From: Marsupella aquatica
Lineage: Eukaryota; Marchantiophyta
Assembly (NCBI GenBank): GCA_973895155.1
Contig: OZ316898.1
Coordinates: 1,736,001-1,800,000, forward strand
Direction of reading: 5' to 3'
DNA: 64,000 nt
Shown: one piece after another, positions 47,111 to 58,748 of the stretch
How the letters are laid out: every line of letters starts with the position of its first letter
How positions within the stretch are numbered: the stretch's first letter is position 1
Notes under the pieces: generated by a model
Databases searched by the model: none
Told to the model about the DNA's origin: nothing
Seen by the model: only the letters and a program-made list of their open reading frames with translations
Made by a program: the position numbers and the translations under genes

Positions 47111-49410
47111 TTGTGTGTACGTAGTACGTACGTACCTTACACGGAAAAAACGAGTTCAGGGTTTAGGATTTACCGCAAACCTTCGGAAGCTTCCCAATAT
47201 CAATTTCGTGCAACAGAATGCGTCCTCAAATGAAATTTGGGGCAAGTCACAATCTCAGAGAGCAGGAGCGTGACTTTGCGAGCTTCTCCTGTGCAACATA
47301 AATTTTGCCGAGTTCCAATTATCGCATAATTTTCTAAAACTTCCTACTGTACACTGTACAGAAAGACCCCATACCAAATAAAAGAAGGCGGGCAGGACGT
47401 AGCCAAACTGAGGATCTGACGGAAAGATAAACCAAATTTTATCTTTTTAGTACCAACATAAAGGCTGTCCACTGTAGTCATGGCCGCAACACCGCGCTCA
47501 ACATCTTTCACACCCATACTCCAATCATAGACACGATTATAGATTGAGTGCTTCATGTCGCTTTGCAAACAGTGTCAAGGACCACAAAAATCGAAGTACC
47601 TGCAGGACACTACAATTTAAAGAGGTTGATTTGACTAGCAAATGCCTAGCTTGACCGTGATGAAGATATTTACGAGAACTCAACGACGGGTTGCATCGAC
47701 TTTGCAGCGCCAGTCAGACACCATGATCAGAATCTGAAACCGGTGCACTTGGAATGGCTTCAATCATCTCTAAAAACGACTATTAGCCACCCACAGCATG
47801 GGATTCGCGAAAGCTGTTAGTCTTTAAACTTGTAAGACAGCATAGGAGATCGCGAAAGCTGTTAGTCTTTAGATGTGTAGGACAGTCTGTACGTAGAATG
47901 CTGAGAAACCAACACGTACTAGCTTCTACAGTAGATCGACCAACCTGACAGGGAGTAAAACTTCAATCCAGGTTGTGCTGCGCACCCTCATTCATATTTA
48001 ATGTTCGGAGCGCTCCCAATTCATTTTGGTATACATGTCAATAGGCACTTGAAATATATCCCTCATATATGCAAATGATTCGCCAATAGATGGATCCGGT
48101 CAGCTTTTCTTCAGTGATTTCCTATATATAATTCAAGGAACAATGTTTTATAACCTGGGTCAGCTGCAGACCTAGGGTACCTTCAGCTTGTTTGGGACAA
48201 CTTAGACTAAGCGCTTTGGGGAGCACTAGAAACCTTAGAAGGAGATAGTGTTTGTTTAATTGGTTTCGTACAAAGCCTGTTCGATGCCTCCGTTTCCTCG
48301 CCGTTTCTCTTGGAATACGTTAGGTTTCAAAACAGCCAGCAGTAGCGTTAGAAAAATAGAATTGGTCATGGGCCCAGCAATACCCCGCATTCAATCTAAT
48401 TTTCTTTGGTTACTGCCTTAGAAGTCACTAATAACGCTGACAAAGGGAACGTATTAGGGGGATACGGAATAGGAATTTTTATATGAACCTCGCTTGAGAG
48501 TGAAGGAATTATTTAGGGCATTCATAGTCCACGCGGGCAGTCAAGAGCTGTGACGTACTTGAATATTCGTATCGTCATCGAATCGCCCTCCTAGATTTGC
48601 TTCTCGTCTCGCCACAAGAATTTTGGAAACCTGGATCTAGTTGGCTAGACCTACAGTCGTAGACTGTTTAGAGACCGATAGACTGACCGCATCCGCGCGA
48701 GACCCAACTATAGCCACAGAAGTGACTCTGAACTCCAAGCATATCGGTTTGTGTGCTGATCGGGCTGGCCCCACTCCGTCGTCAATTAATGGCGTCGAAG
48801 CTGAGAAGACGAATAGAAGGCCTGACTTAACTTCAAGCCGGTTCAGACAAGTGAATGAAGGACTTTGTACGTCAAAGTAGGTGAGGCCTGAGGGAGATGG
48901 CCCACCCTCCAGAAGTGCCATTATCGAGTCTTGCAGACCAAATTAAAGCTGAAGAATATATTATGAACCTTTGAGTAATTGTAAAATGCATGATTAACCC
49001 CACTTAGTTTGGAGAGAGACTACCCTCACTTTGCAGACATTTTGAAGACGCCGGTGGCCAACTTGATCCGTCGAGCTTCGCAACCATAGATCCCAGGACA
49101 CTGCGTTCACACTCAGGACTCCTTATTATGCGAGTTAGATCGAGGCCGATGCAATCCTTGCAGAGACGCTCAGTACGTACAGATCGAACAATTTGGAGCT
49201 TGCATGCCATCTGCTCAATCCAGACAGTGAAATATCAAACTTCCTTTGTAAACTGTTCAGATCAAGCTAGGTCTACTCCTCGCGCTTATCCTTGTGGAAG
49301 ACTAGTATCCTCGTCGATCCGAATTCGAGGAGATCAAATTCTACTCGAGCTCGTCCTTGCGGAAGAGTACGTAAACAGACTATCCGCGTAGATCCGATCG
49401 AGTCCAGAAA
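47111..49410. other. Intergenic and 5' region of the F-box gene
   Basis: No confident gene. Minus frames at 47344-47568 and 48637-48921 lack domains. Between about 49265 and 49370 a phrase of the type 'ctcctcg.gct.(a/g)tccttg.ggaaga' occurs twice, a small local duplication just upstream of the F-box gene. Confidence 0.4.
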
Positions 49411-50637
49411 ATGTGTTCTCGGACTCTGGATGATGTCAATCAGATCCACCCCCTGGGTAAAAGTCCGGATGATGAAGGCCTCCAGAGCTTAGCCCTGCGG
49501 CAGGACCCTGACCTTTTTCCTCCTATAGAAGGACACTACAGGCCTTGGGCTAATCTCGGCAACGATGCCCTGACGAGGGTATTCACGCGGCTACCATTTG
49601 AAGAGAGATTGAGAACAGTGCCCCTCGTTTGCAAAGGTTGGAGGGATGCAAAGTTAGATCCCGCTTGTTGGCGGAATATTGACATGGAAGGGTGGTTCGA
49701 GAAGAGAGTGGAGGCGGACTATTGGTGGGAGTTTGAGTGCGAGCCCATGATAGAACGTCTTGTGATGAAAGTGGTGGATTTGAGCTGTGGCCAGCTTGAA
49801 GAACTCCGCACGAGACATTGCACTGATGCGGCCCTCGACTACATCGCTGACAGGTATGGTGATGCCTTTGCTAGATGGAAGTTTAGTTGTATATCAGGAA
49901 TATATGTAGCATATAAGGAACAGACCTATGAAGCAGGAGACCCAGCAGGACACTTAATTTGATCGATTATTCTAAGCTATCAGAGACTGCTCGAACCCAA
50001 TCAAGTTCGGATCGAAAAAGGAAGACATAGGTGACCCCGTGAATTGGGTTTGCACGTACTTAATTAGCACTCGAATTGATAGGTTCCTCGTATACTATTT
50101 TCTGTCTGCAGGTGCCCTTCGTTATATGTTCTATCCATCTCGAAAAGTCTCTTTGTCACCGATAGATCCGTGGCAAAACTGGCGTCCAGTTGTCCCGAAC
50201 TCAAAGTACTCGATGTGAGTGATTGCTACAACATCTCCAATCAAGCGTTGGAAGCTGTGGGCCAGAATTGCAAGTCTCTAGCCTGGCTGCGTCGCAACAT
50301 GGTAGATCAAAACTTTGCCCCGGAAAATCTTGATGTTTCTCATCGACTGGGCCAAAGTGTCCCAGATGGGGATGAGGAGGCCATAGTGGTGTCCAAGCAC
50401 ATGGTGAACCTCAAACATCTGGAAATGATGAGAACGAGCCTCTCTAACAAAGGATTGGCCCACCTGGCCAGAGGCTGTGGGCAGCTGGAGAGCTTGAACG
50501 TCGCCTGCTGTGCATCCTTGTCTCCGGAGGCGCTTGACAAAGTGTCCGAGAAGTGCCCCAACATCGTTGAATTCACCAAGCCCATTACTCCACGGATGCA
50601 CGTCCATTCTAACCGGCTGCGTGTCCTATTTGGTTAG
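49411..50637 (+). CDS. F-box/LRR protein, FBW2/SKIP1-like
   Basis: Substrate adaptor of an SCF ubiquitin ligase by family. Two exons, 49411-49853 (donor gtatgg) and 50112-50637 (acceptor ctgcag), with a phase-2 intron splitting an Arg codon, give 322 residues. The F-box spans about 46-90 (WANLGNDALTRVFTRLPFEE, VCKGWRDAKLDPACW). It is followed by leucine-rich repeat-like units: LRTRHCTDAALDYIADRCPS, LKVLDVSDCYNISNQALEAV, LKHLEMMRTSLSNKGLAHLA and LESLNVACCASLSPEALDKV. This order and wording match Arabidopsis FBW2 and SKIP1; FBW2 is known to target AGO1. The start is the first in-frame Met of an open exon. The ~45-residue lead before the F-box is not recognised. No lesion seen. Confidence 0.93.
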
Positions 50638-52295
50638 TTTCAAGTACTATATACAACTGTATATATATATATATGTAAATCTAGCTACTGTACGTAGTTG
50701 AGTTGAAGCATTCGAAGTTTTGCCCATAAGTGGCCCGGTTGATTGAATGTTAAATCCTACTAAAGTATTACTTACTATATGATCTAGGCTCATGAACGAG
50801 ACGTAGTCACTACAGCTGACACCAGTAGCAAGGATTGTCGAAAGGATACGGAATGAGTGACTAAGAAGGCTTTCCAAGAAATGATGCTCACGGCGAGGTT
50901 CACGGAATAATCGATCTTATCGATGGGATGCGTCAATTCCTTTTGTTTCCCATAACCTGTACGTATCGCATCGGGATCAGCAGGTTGAATGAGCTAGTTG
51001 GCATTCTCAAATGAGCTTAGAAAATTAAGCACAGCTACCTGTTTTGGCAATCCCAAGAATCCAGCTAAATGTTGAAAGAATTCAATGTCCATTTAAGATT
51101 GGAAATTCCTTTGTAATACTTAAGTTTCCCTGCTAGCTCTACTGTTGCAACGTACTAGTAATTTTAACTAGAACATATAATGCAACTTTAGTACGATCAA
51201 TGCATTCAGGAAGAAGGTAATTTTGGCTGGCCGGACTGGTTCGTGCCAAGTTTGATAAAAGCGCCAGGCCCTAGAAATGGAAGACCGTGTTGTTGTATTT
51301 CATTGGGCCTTTCAATACCAGGTAGCAGCTCTCTGTCCGGTGTTGTCAGTTCCTGAGTACATCTAGAATCAATTCCATCTACAGTAAGACTCTAAGAGAA
51401 CTTACTATCGATCGATAGTAATTGATAACGTTTACAAACTTATTAAATCTCCATGGCTTGATGTATATATACTATGTATGGTCGGTCAACGTGAATCTAT
51501 TGTAATTATTTTTACGGCTTTTGCCCTTGCTCGATCCACGTACATTGAAATTACTCAGCAGGACAAACTAAATTGATTGTTAAACTTTGTTTCAATCTGA
51601 ATCCGACCTTCAATAAATTGTCTTCTTTAATTTGCTTAAGAGAGATATGCTCGTCTGTCTTAAACTTAAATGCAGAGTAGACGTATAAAATCAACAGAAC
51701 TTGTTCAGTCAATGTAGTCAAGTTTAGTGAAACTACTATATTTCCTTCTGCACATTCAATCACAATGATAGTGTACACAGAGGTTTAAAGGCTAGGATCT
51801 GGTATACATCATGTACATATAAGACCGTACGTAATGACTCGAAACCAACAATAAAAGGGTTAGATTTTCCAGGCTGAGCTTTTAATCAAAACACACAAAG
51901 ACTAACGTTTGAGTAATTGAATGACGACATGTCTGCATTGCATTTCTGTTTTGGGCTCGAACATCAATTAAATATTAAGTACAAAACGTAACTGATATAT
52001 CAACTGAGGGGACCAGGGTAGCTTATGGTCTAAATTGCCACTTGCAGCTAGCTGGAACACAGAACCAGAAGAAAGCTGCGCCGAAAAATAACAAGTACAG
52101 TATCTGACCTCGGCCCCTATCCACATAACTAGAACTATCCAACAGTGGGAACGAACCAGGCAGCTTATAATCCTTCTATCTGCACACGGTACATACCATG
52201 ACAAACCCCACGCCCATTAATGTATTGATTGTTTGGAATAACTCCTGTTCTCTAGCTATCAACGAGGCTACATGACTGTGTTGCAGTCGTATTAG
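50638..52295. other. Downstream of the F-box gene, no gene recognised
   Basis: A short TA microsatellite lies at about 50659-50675. AT-rich thereafter, with no open frame of note. Confidence 0.4.
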
Positions 52296-52910
52296 CCTGG
52301 TTTAACCTGACGGGCAAGTTGACGGCTTGCCGGGCACGTCAAACTGTCAAATGATGGCTTGAAAACGACCAATTTGACGGATATTTCACAATATTTTCCC
52401 AAACTCACCCGGACTCCCCCGGACTCTTCCCGGACTCCTCCCGAACTCACCCGGACCCTTCCCGGACTCCCCCAGACCCGAACCCGGACTCCCCCGGACC
52501 CCGGTTCGGGGTGGCAGCCAGCCGGGGCCGGGTCTGGGGTCGGGGCTGGGGGAAGGAGGGCGGGGTTTAGAGTCCCGGACTCCCCCGGACCCGAACCCGG
52601 ACCCTTCCCGAACTCCCCCGAACTCCCCCGACCCTCCCCCGAACTCCCCCGAAACTCCCCCGACCTACCCTGAACTCCCGGTCCCCCGAACCTCGCCCGA
52701 ACTCCCCCGAACCCAGCCCAGACTCCCCCTCACCCGAACTCCCCCTCGCCCGAACTCCCGCGAACTCCCCCGACCTCCCCCAAACCTCGCCCGAACCCGG
52801 CCCGAATGTCTCCCAAACTTGTCCCGGCCCGGACTGCTCCCGAACCCGGGTGGCGGGTTGCCGATTTGCCGATGATTTTCGGCCAGTTTGACAGGCAAGG
52901 TCAAACCGGG
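52296..52910. mobile_element. GC-rich hAT-like non-autonomous element with 8-bp target duplication
   Basis: The 8-mer CGTATTAG lies at 52288-52295 and again at 52911-52918. The DNA between starts CCTGGTTTAACCTGACGGG and ends as the reverse complement of CCCGGTTTGACCTTGCCTG, so the outer 13 bases of the ends match at 11. An 8-bp duplication with short inverted ends fits the hAT superfamily, though these ends do not look like the common CAGGG type. The interior is dominated by variants of 'actcccccggacccgaaccc' in tandem, far more GC-rich than the surroundings. It creates Pro/Ser/Glu-rich frames (52359-52673 and the minus strand) that are not genes. Confidence 0.75.
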
Positions 52911-54038
52911 CGTATTAGTCATTCAATTTCTCGATCATGCGCATGCAGGGTTTAGGAAATCTGTAAAGCCTCGGCCTGTACACAAAATTTGAATGATAGG
53001 ATGCACCGTTCGAGTACACTCATACTACGCCGGTAGTCATTCGAGGACTGCGTGGCATGGGGTTCAAGTGGCTGTCATGACGGTCAGATTCTGAAGACTG
53101 AAAGATCATCAAATGTTAGCGTGATTCCTCGAATGAAAACTTGCAGGCGCTGTCCTGGAAATGGCGCCGAACGTACACTAACTGACACATTTCTGATCAA
53201 AGCCCCACACAATCGAACACCATGTTCGTATGTACGTGTCCTGGGAATTAATGGCGCCGAACACCAAACTGACACATTTCTGATCAAAGCCCCACCGAGT
53301 CATCTGACACCATGTTCCGTATGTATCCTCAATGTGGGAGCCTGTATACTTACGGCCCTAGTTCTGGAGATCGTAAACGCCATTGGGTTTTATAATTGCT
53401 GATTCATACAGGACTCACACTGACACAGTGAAGAAAACTACTGGATGAAGACGAGGTGAAGAAAAATACTGGGTGGAATTACAAAAGCATTGGAGGCTTC
53501 AATTGCTTCTTGATCTCCGTCAAAGAAGAAAGCCTCCGATCGACACAGTGCTTCAAGGTCGTCTTCATCAATTTTTAATGTTATGCTCCAAATTCTACTG
53601 TACCATAGATCCGATGCGATTATTACAGTACATTTTAAATCCCGATTTTGTTGAATGATGAAGAACAATTTCTAATGCCGCAGTCTTAGGAAATTCAGGC
53701 ATTGATTCGTTGGTGAACACGTTCATCGCACATTTGTCATTGAAGAATCAAACTGCTGTGCTCCGACCGCCGGCTGACAAGAATTGACCTCCAGTGGCAT
53801 ATAGGCCGGTAATAGCGTCCCACGTACGTACAGGTCACCACCTAAGTAACAAGGAGAAAGGTAGAAATGTAAACAGGAATCCGGTCTCGCGTGGAATTGT
53901 GAAGTCCTGGTTATTCTCCCGTTGTTTGCTTACCAGAAGTCTACATCTGTGTCCGCTAGATATGTAGTTATTTTTAGACGAAGGCTAGGCAGCGCAGCTA
54001 GCATGCAAACCAGTGTCATTAACAGACGCCTTCCAGAG
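52911..54038. repeat. Region upstream of MTPSL copy 1, with an 86-bp duplication
   Basis: Two copies of a unit 'tgtcctgg.aa...atggcgcc' to 'acaccatgtt.cgtatgta' lie at 53151-53236 and 53237-53324. From about 53830 the DNA is related to that upstream of the second MTPSL copy (61920-62100), including a segment at 53832-53870 that is inverted relative to it. No gene recognised. Confidence 0.7.
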
Positions 54039-54047
54039 TATATATAT
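54039..54047 (+). promoter_or_regulatory. Candidate TATA box of MTPSL copy 1
   Basis: TATATATAT follows 'ttccagag' and lies 75 bases before the ATG at 54122, a reasonable spacing for a short leader. The matching place in the second copy (near 62089) reads catatgtag, so the box is lost there. Confidence 0.5.
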
Positions 54048-54121
54048 GGAGTTGAGTGATGACCGGATGATCAACGATACATCTGTTGTAGTTCCGAAGT
54101 CCTTGAATCACAGACCACGCA

Positions 54122-56501
54122 ATGAGGATCGCCTCAGATGTCCCTCAGGTGGAAAAAATGACTTTGACTCACGAAGAATTGGAGCGCATCAAGGCTTTCA
54201 GACTCCCGAATTTCGTACCTCCCTACTCTTACACGAGAAACCCATTGGCCGATAAGGCAAAAGCCGAGGCCTACAGTTGGATGGAGGAATACTCCCTGCT
54301 AGAGATTTACAAGACTCCTGAGGAACTGCGAGCACTTCGCAAAGCTGACTTTGCCGAGCTCGCAGTGGTGGTTTATCTCGATTGCGGTCGAAAGGAATTA
54401 GCGTGGGCGGCCAAATTCTACATTTGGTTGTTTATATTTGATGACCGCATGGATGAGAACACTAACTTCTGCTCTCCGGAGGAATCAATTGTGTTCTTTT
54501 TGGATCTCCATCTGGTGCTCATGTGGTCGTTTCCCGATGACGAGGAGTTCTACAGAAAATTCGTGGAGTCCCTAAACGAGGCTGACGTCGCTGAACGGTC
54601 CCAGGCTTTGAACTATTTGCACTTGAAGCTGGATTCGGCGAGGCAGAATCTGGGCACAGGTGAATTATGTATAACTATGTCTAACTCTTAACGGTTTTTT
54701 TTCCGAGCTGACGTACGGGCATCCTCTCCGGATGTACTCTAGATCAGGTCAGAATTAATAACAGATAGAAATGGTTGAAATGCTCAACATAGATGCTCCG
54801 AAGCCTGTTGCGCATTCTACCTGTAGGGCTTGGTGTATCTAAATCAAAATGCAGTGAAGACTGATTTCTGTTCCATGGCACACTTAAAATGTGCAGTGTA
54901 CGACACTTCATCACCTCAAATTCATCCGCTCTGCAAGGCGTTTCGTGACCTTTGGGCCGAACTCTGCGAGACGATGCCTGCTGAGTTCTTGCGCAGATGG
55001 GCCCTCCTGTTTCAGGATGAGCTTCTTGAAAATGTCAGGGAAGTCAACACTCGCAAAAACAAATCTATCCCGTCTGTTGAAGAATACATTGTATGGCGTA
55101 GGGCCTCTGTCGGCGCTTGGGTGGTCGCGGTAATTCCTCGATTTCCATCCATGTTCTTTATGCTGACATGCCGTCCCCCAATCCGTGTAGAGAAGAAAGG
55201 CAATGTTTCTTGAGCTTTTGTTGTGTTCCTGAGGTATCGGCCAGGCTAGGTATCGGGCATGCAGGTTTCGATTGATTTGATGAAAAGGAGGGGCGACAAC
55301 TCACTCATTCAAGTTGATAATCTAGTTATTCAAGACAGCAGTCACAGCATGAATATTTATATGAACATTTGCAGGCTAGCTAGGTGAATAATCTGGGTTT
55401 TGTGGATATTAAGATCTGGACACAGGCGGCCCGGACATAGCTTCAATGGGAGACTCATAGCGAGCCCTTAGATTCCTAGCTCCGTGCTTACGGAGCATAA
55501 CCTCATACATGCAGAATATTTTACATCGCATCTCGTTCCATTTCTTGCTCTGGTTCAAGTCTTTACTGAGATGTTCTTTTGTTCAGGTGCTGGTAGAGTT
55601 TCTGGATAAGGTACATTTACCCGATAGGATGTTTAATTGTCCGGAGATGCAGCGCTTCCTTAATGCTGCCAGTGACGCCTTTGGATGGCATAATGACCTT
55701 TGGTCATTCCAGAAGGTACGTGTGACATGCATATATTCAAATAGCATATATTCAATTAGTAGCTCGGTCTAGCTACTAGTCGGGCTCTTAGGCCATGTTC
55801 AGTCAGGCTCCCTTGATCTCTGAACGGAAGCTCTTTTGTCAAGTAACGATGAGGGGCTCGGTCCATTGTTATAATTTTTATTGTTCGGCTCCTCGATCTG
55901 CCAGATTTTCAGCGACAAACAATTTCCTCTAACTCAAAGCGCTGGTAGCTCTCATGGGATCGTTAAACGCGTGGATCATGCATGCTCCCCCGTGGTGTCG
56001 AGTCACGAAGACTTTTCTGGCCAGAATACGAAACCCTCCATTGATTCTTTAAGAGTGGATGTAGCTGGAAAGTACATAGATTGAATGGAGTCCCTTTGCA
56101 CCAGTCAGACATATGACATTTGAAGATCCCACCAAAATTGCTTCAAATCCGCGAGCTTCAGTAGTGCTTATATATTATCACTGAGATAACCAAGGTTGGC
56201 GGCGGGGATCTTGAACTGATGTTGTAATGTTTTCATGCAGGAAGCTTTGAAAGGAGATGTGCACAACTTGGTCATTGTTGTAAGCCACGAGGACGGAAGC
56301 TCATATGCAGAGGCTGGGATGAAAGTGTTCCAGATGATGTTGGATAAGCTGGAGGAGATGGAAAATGCCATCGCTGATTTGGAAAAAGTCACACCACGTG
56401 AGCATCAGCATGCAATTGCACGATACTCTAATTGGGCACGACATTTCCTCACAGGTTCTCACTACTGGCATGACAATTGTGTACGTTACAAGTGCGCATG
56501 A
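54122..56501 (+). CDS. Microbial-type terpene synthase-like (MTPSL), probably frameshifted
   Basis: A class I terpene cyclase of the microbial-like group found in non-seed plants; such enzymes convert prenyl diphosphates to mono- or sesquiterpenes. Four exons: 54122-54659, 54827-55129, 55587-55715 and 56241-56501, about 409 residues if joined. The Asp-rich metal motif DDRMD is at 107-111 in FIFDDRMDEN. The second metal motif NDLWSFQKEALKGDVHN spans the exon 3/4 junction. HYWHDNCVRYK is typical of the C-terminus. Exons 2-3-4 join in phase 0. Exon 1 ends in phase 1, but exon 2 needs phase 0, and a stop lies just upstream of its only acceptor. The second copy has one base fewer here (tagggttgg against tagggcttgg) and fits. 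So there is either a 1-base insertion at about 54829, a sequencing error, or unusual splicing. The ATG at 54122 is chosen; one at 54158 is possible. Confidence 0.85.
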
Positions 56502-57506
56502 ATGACTGAGTCCACAGCAAGGAGACAAGAAAGTAGACGAGTCCAGAGGACAGAGACAAGAAATAGACGCAGGAAGGAATATTAAGGGTTACAGTGCACT
56601 TGTGAATTAAAGATTACCTGAGCATAAAGCAAATCTCTATTGTTTCCGCCATAGCTCTGTTGTTTCCGCCAAAGCTCTGAGCCATCTGCTTACACACTTG
56701 GAAGTAGAACACAAAATGCTTATATTATAATTAGGGAACAAAATGCATCTATTATAGGGTACCAAATGCATAGTTTTTTCTTATTGTTGGATTGTGTAGT
56801 GGGTGAGCAAGGGGTGATGGCTATTGTTGGAATGTGTGGAGTGGGGTGCCCCAAGGAGTGTCTATTATCGCAAGACTGGGCTTTCTGCAGTAGACTACTT
56901 GGGAATAAGTGGTGTGTGTGCAGATTTTACTATACCGCTAGCTACACCCTTGCTCCAACTTTAAACAATCACCCCCAATGGTAATAAAATGCTTTTAGAC
57001 GATTGTATCTAGATAAATAAGAAAACCAATATTCTTGGTCTACAATAAAATACTTTTAGGACTATTGTATCTAGATAAATAAGAAAACAAATATTTTACG
57101 GTACCTAAAAAGTACTAAAGTATAAAGATTTTCCCCAAAGTCCAGGGTAGACTCCCCTCAAAAAAGATTCCCATAGGGAGAAAAAGAATCATTCATTCAT
57201 TTTTAGAGTTTGGTTGTATTTTTTAAGCCCTTTGAATCAAGAATTCATTAGTTTTGGGTAACTTGGTACCTCTGCCTCAATGCTTATTCCTTTAAAAATT
57301 GTCTTTTTCTCACGGCCTATCCTTTTAAATGATTTGTAAAGTGTTGGCCCCATTTCTATCCCCCATACATCATGTTAATCTTGTAGTAAACAACTCTTTA
57401 GCTTTGAGACTATTGTGAATCTTCTTCAAAAAAATGGTGGACCTCTCATGTTTTTAACATAATGACTTAGGCTAGCTAGCAACAGAGGTAAGTTAACATA
57501 TTTAGG
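56502..57506. repeat. Old direct repeat A (partner at about 60385-60850)
   Basis: From about 56950 ('ctttaaacaatc.c.cc.aatggtaata') to about 57490 ('ggctagc.agcaaca') the sequence is a diverged copy of 60385-60850 in the same orientation, with shared phrases such as 'tttgggt.acttggta', 'attcctttaaaaa.tg' and 'ctattgtgaa'. No coding capacity. 56502-56950 holds nothing recognised beyond the MTPSL 3' region. Confidence 0.7.
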
Positions 57507-57522
57507 AAAGTTATCAGAACTC

Positions 57523-57934
57523 AACCAACTGGCTTTGGTCAGTTGGCCAGAGGATGAGCCTAGAACCGAGAGGTCCCAGGTTCAATCCTCCCTCCACACA
57601 TAAGGGGTGTGGAAGGTATGTGTGTGTGTGTGGGTGGGGTGTAGTGGTGGGAGTATTGATTATCTCCTCAGCCCTGGTTGCCCACATTGGGTTCTGGTTT
57701 AATCCTCTCTCCCTCCTGGTCTGGGTCCCTGTCGGATCCCTGGGTATTGTCCCCTTGTGGCTGCCCTACATAGAAATGCATGCTCCAAAGCAGGACGTCT
57801 ATCCTCTCTTGGATGGGCCTGTCGGATCCCTGGGTATTGTCCCCTTGTGGCTACCCTACATAGAAATGCATGCTCCAAAGCAGGACGTCTATCCTCTCTT
57901 GGATGGGCCTGCTTTCGGTTTTCAAGGCAAAAAA
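57523..57934 (+). mobile_element. Full-length tRNA-derived SINE with 16-bp target duplication
   Basis: The direct repeat AAAGTTATCAGAACTC (57507-57522 and 57935-57950) flanks a 412-base element. Near its start are a pol III A box, TGGCCAGAGG (57544-57553), and a B box, GGTTCAATCC (57579-57588), 35 bases apart as in tRNA genes. The body holds a TG run, then two copies of an ~85-base module (each with 'gtcggatccctgggtattgt' and 'acatagaaatgcatgctcc'). The 3' end reads 'tggatgggcctgctttcggt' followed by an A-rich tail. Relatives lie at 28268-28356 and, antisense, at 29945-30235. The open frame 57554-57970 is incidental. Confidence 0.9.
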
Positions 57935-57950
57935 AAAGTTATCAGAACTC

Positions 57951-58748
57951 TAAGCTTTAGTTGTAGATGAAATGATTGGTGTCTCACCTAGTGTCCCAGC
58001 TAGTGTCTCACAAGACAGTCTTGGATTACATCACACTCTTGAGATATAAAGATAGCATAGTGTATGAAGGTATAGATTTAATATAGAGCTTGGCATGGAC
58101 ATAAGGATAAAATAATATATTCTAACAAAGCATGGGCACGATTGGAAAATAAATACAGACCCTGGGGGTTTCACTTCCACAAAAATGGCACTATCACATG
58201 CGACGAAGTATAGGGTCATTTTATTTGTTCAAACGAAATACTTAAGAATTTTAAAGAAGAATAATATGGTCTTTTAAATCAAATTTGCAGACTTATAAGA
58301 ACATTAGGGTCCTCATAACCAATTTTTTTGGAATATTCCAACTTTATAGGGGTTGAATTTTTATTTTTTAATTCTTACATTTTAGAGGGTCCGAGGCCTA
58401 ACAATGTCGCAGGTGATGGGGAGGCATCCATATAGTGAGACCCCAGCATAAACCTAGAGAGGGTCTCAAAAGAGAAAATTAAAAACATTAAGAGGGGGAT
58501 AAAAATAATTATAAAGTCCAAAAATACAAAGGACTCGAAGAGGTCACTTCCATGGAAGTGGCATAGATCATCACGTGCACAGAACTATATGTTCATTTAA
58601 ATGGTTTTGACGAAAGACTTATTAATTAAGTCTTCAATGGAAATATAGAGTTGTTTAATCATAAAATGCATATTTGTCATCACTTGATTAGTGTTGTACA
58701 ACTTTATAAAAAGTGACTTAGCTAGGGGCGGACCGTCGCATGTGATAT
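57951..58748. repeat. Old direct repeat B (partner at about 59367-59657)
   Basis: From about 58163 to 58445 ('tttcacttccacaaaa', 'aagaacattagggtcc', 'gatggggaggc.tccatat') the DNA is a diverged direct copy of 59367-59657. Both end in 'gtgagacccc'. No gene recognised. Confidence 0.7.

Noticed and set aside
52359-52922. Pro/Ser-rich (plus) and Arg/Gly-rich (minus) frames
   Set aside because: Products of the GC-rich minisatellite inside the hAT-like element.
53438-53668. Minus-strand frame with an acidic stretch
   Set aside because: Short, without a domain, and in the duplicated region upstream of the MTPSL gene.
34840-56501. A terpenoid biosynthetic cluster made of the SDR and MTPSL genes
   Set aside because: They are 17 kb apart with an unrelated F-box gene and an APH remnant between, and the SDR subgroup has broad substrates.
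57535-57600. Possible tRNA gene from the A and B boxes
   Set aside because: The sequence does not close into a cloverleaf acceptor stem by eye and continues into a SINE body with a target duplication.
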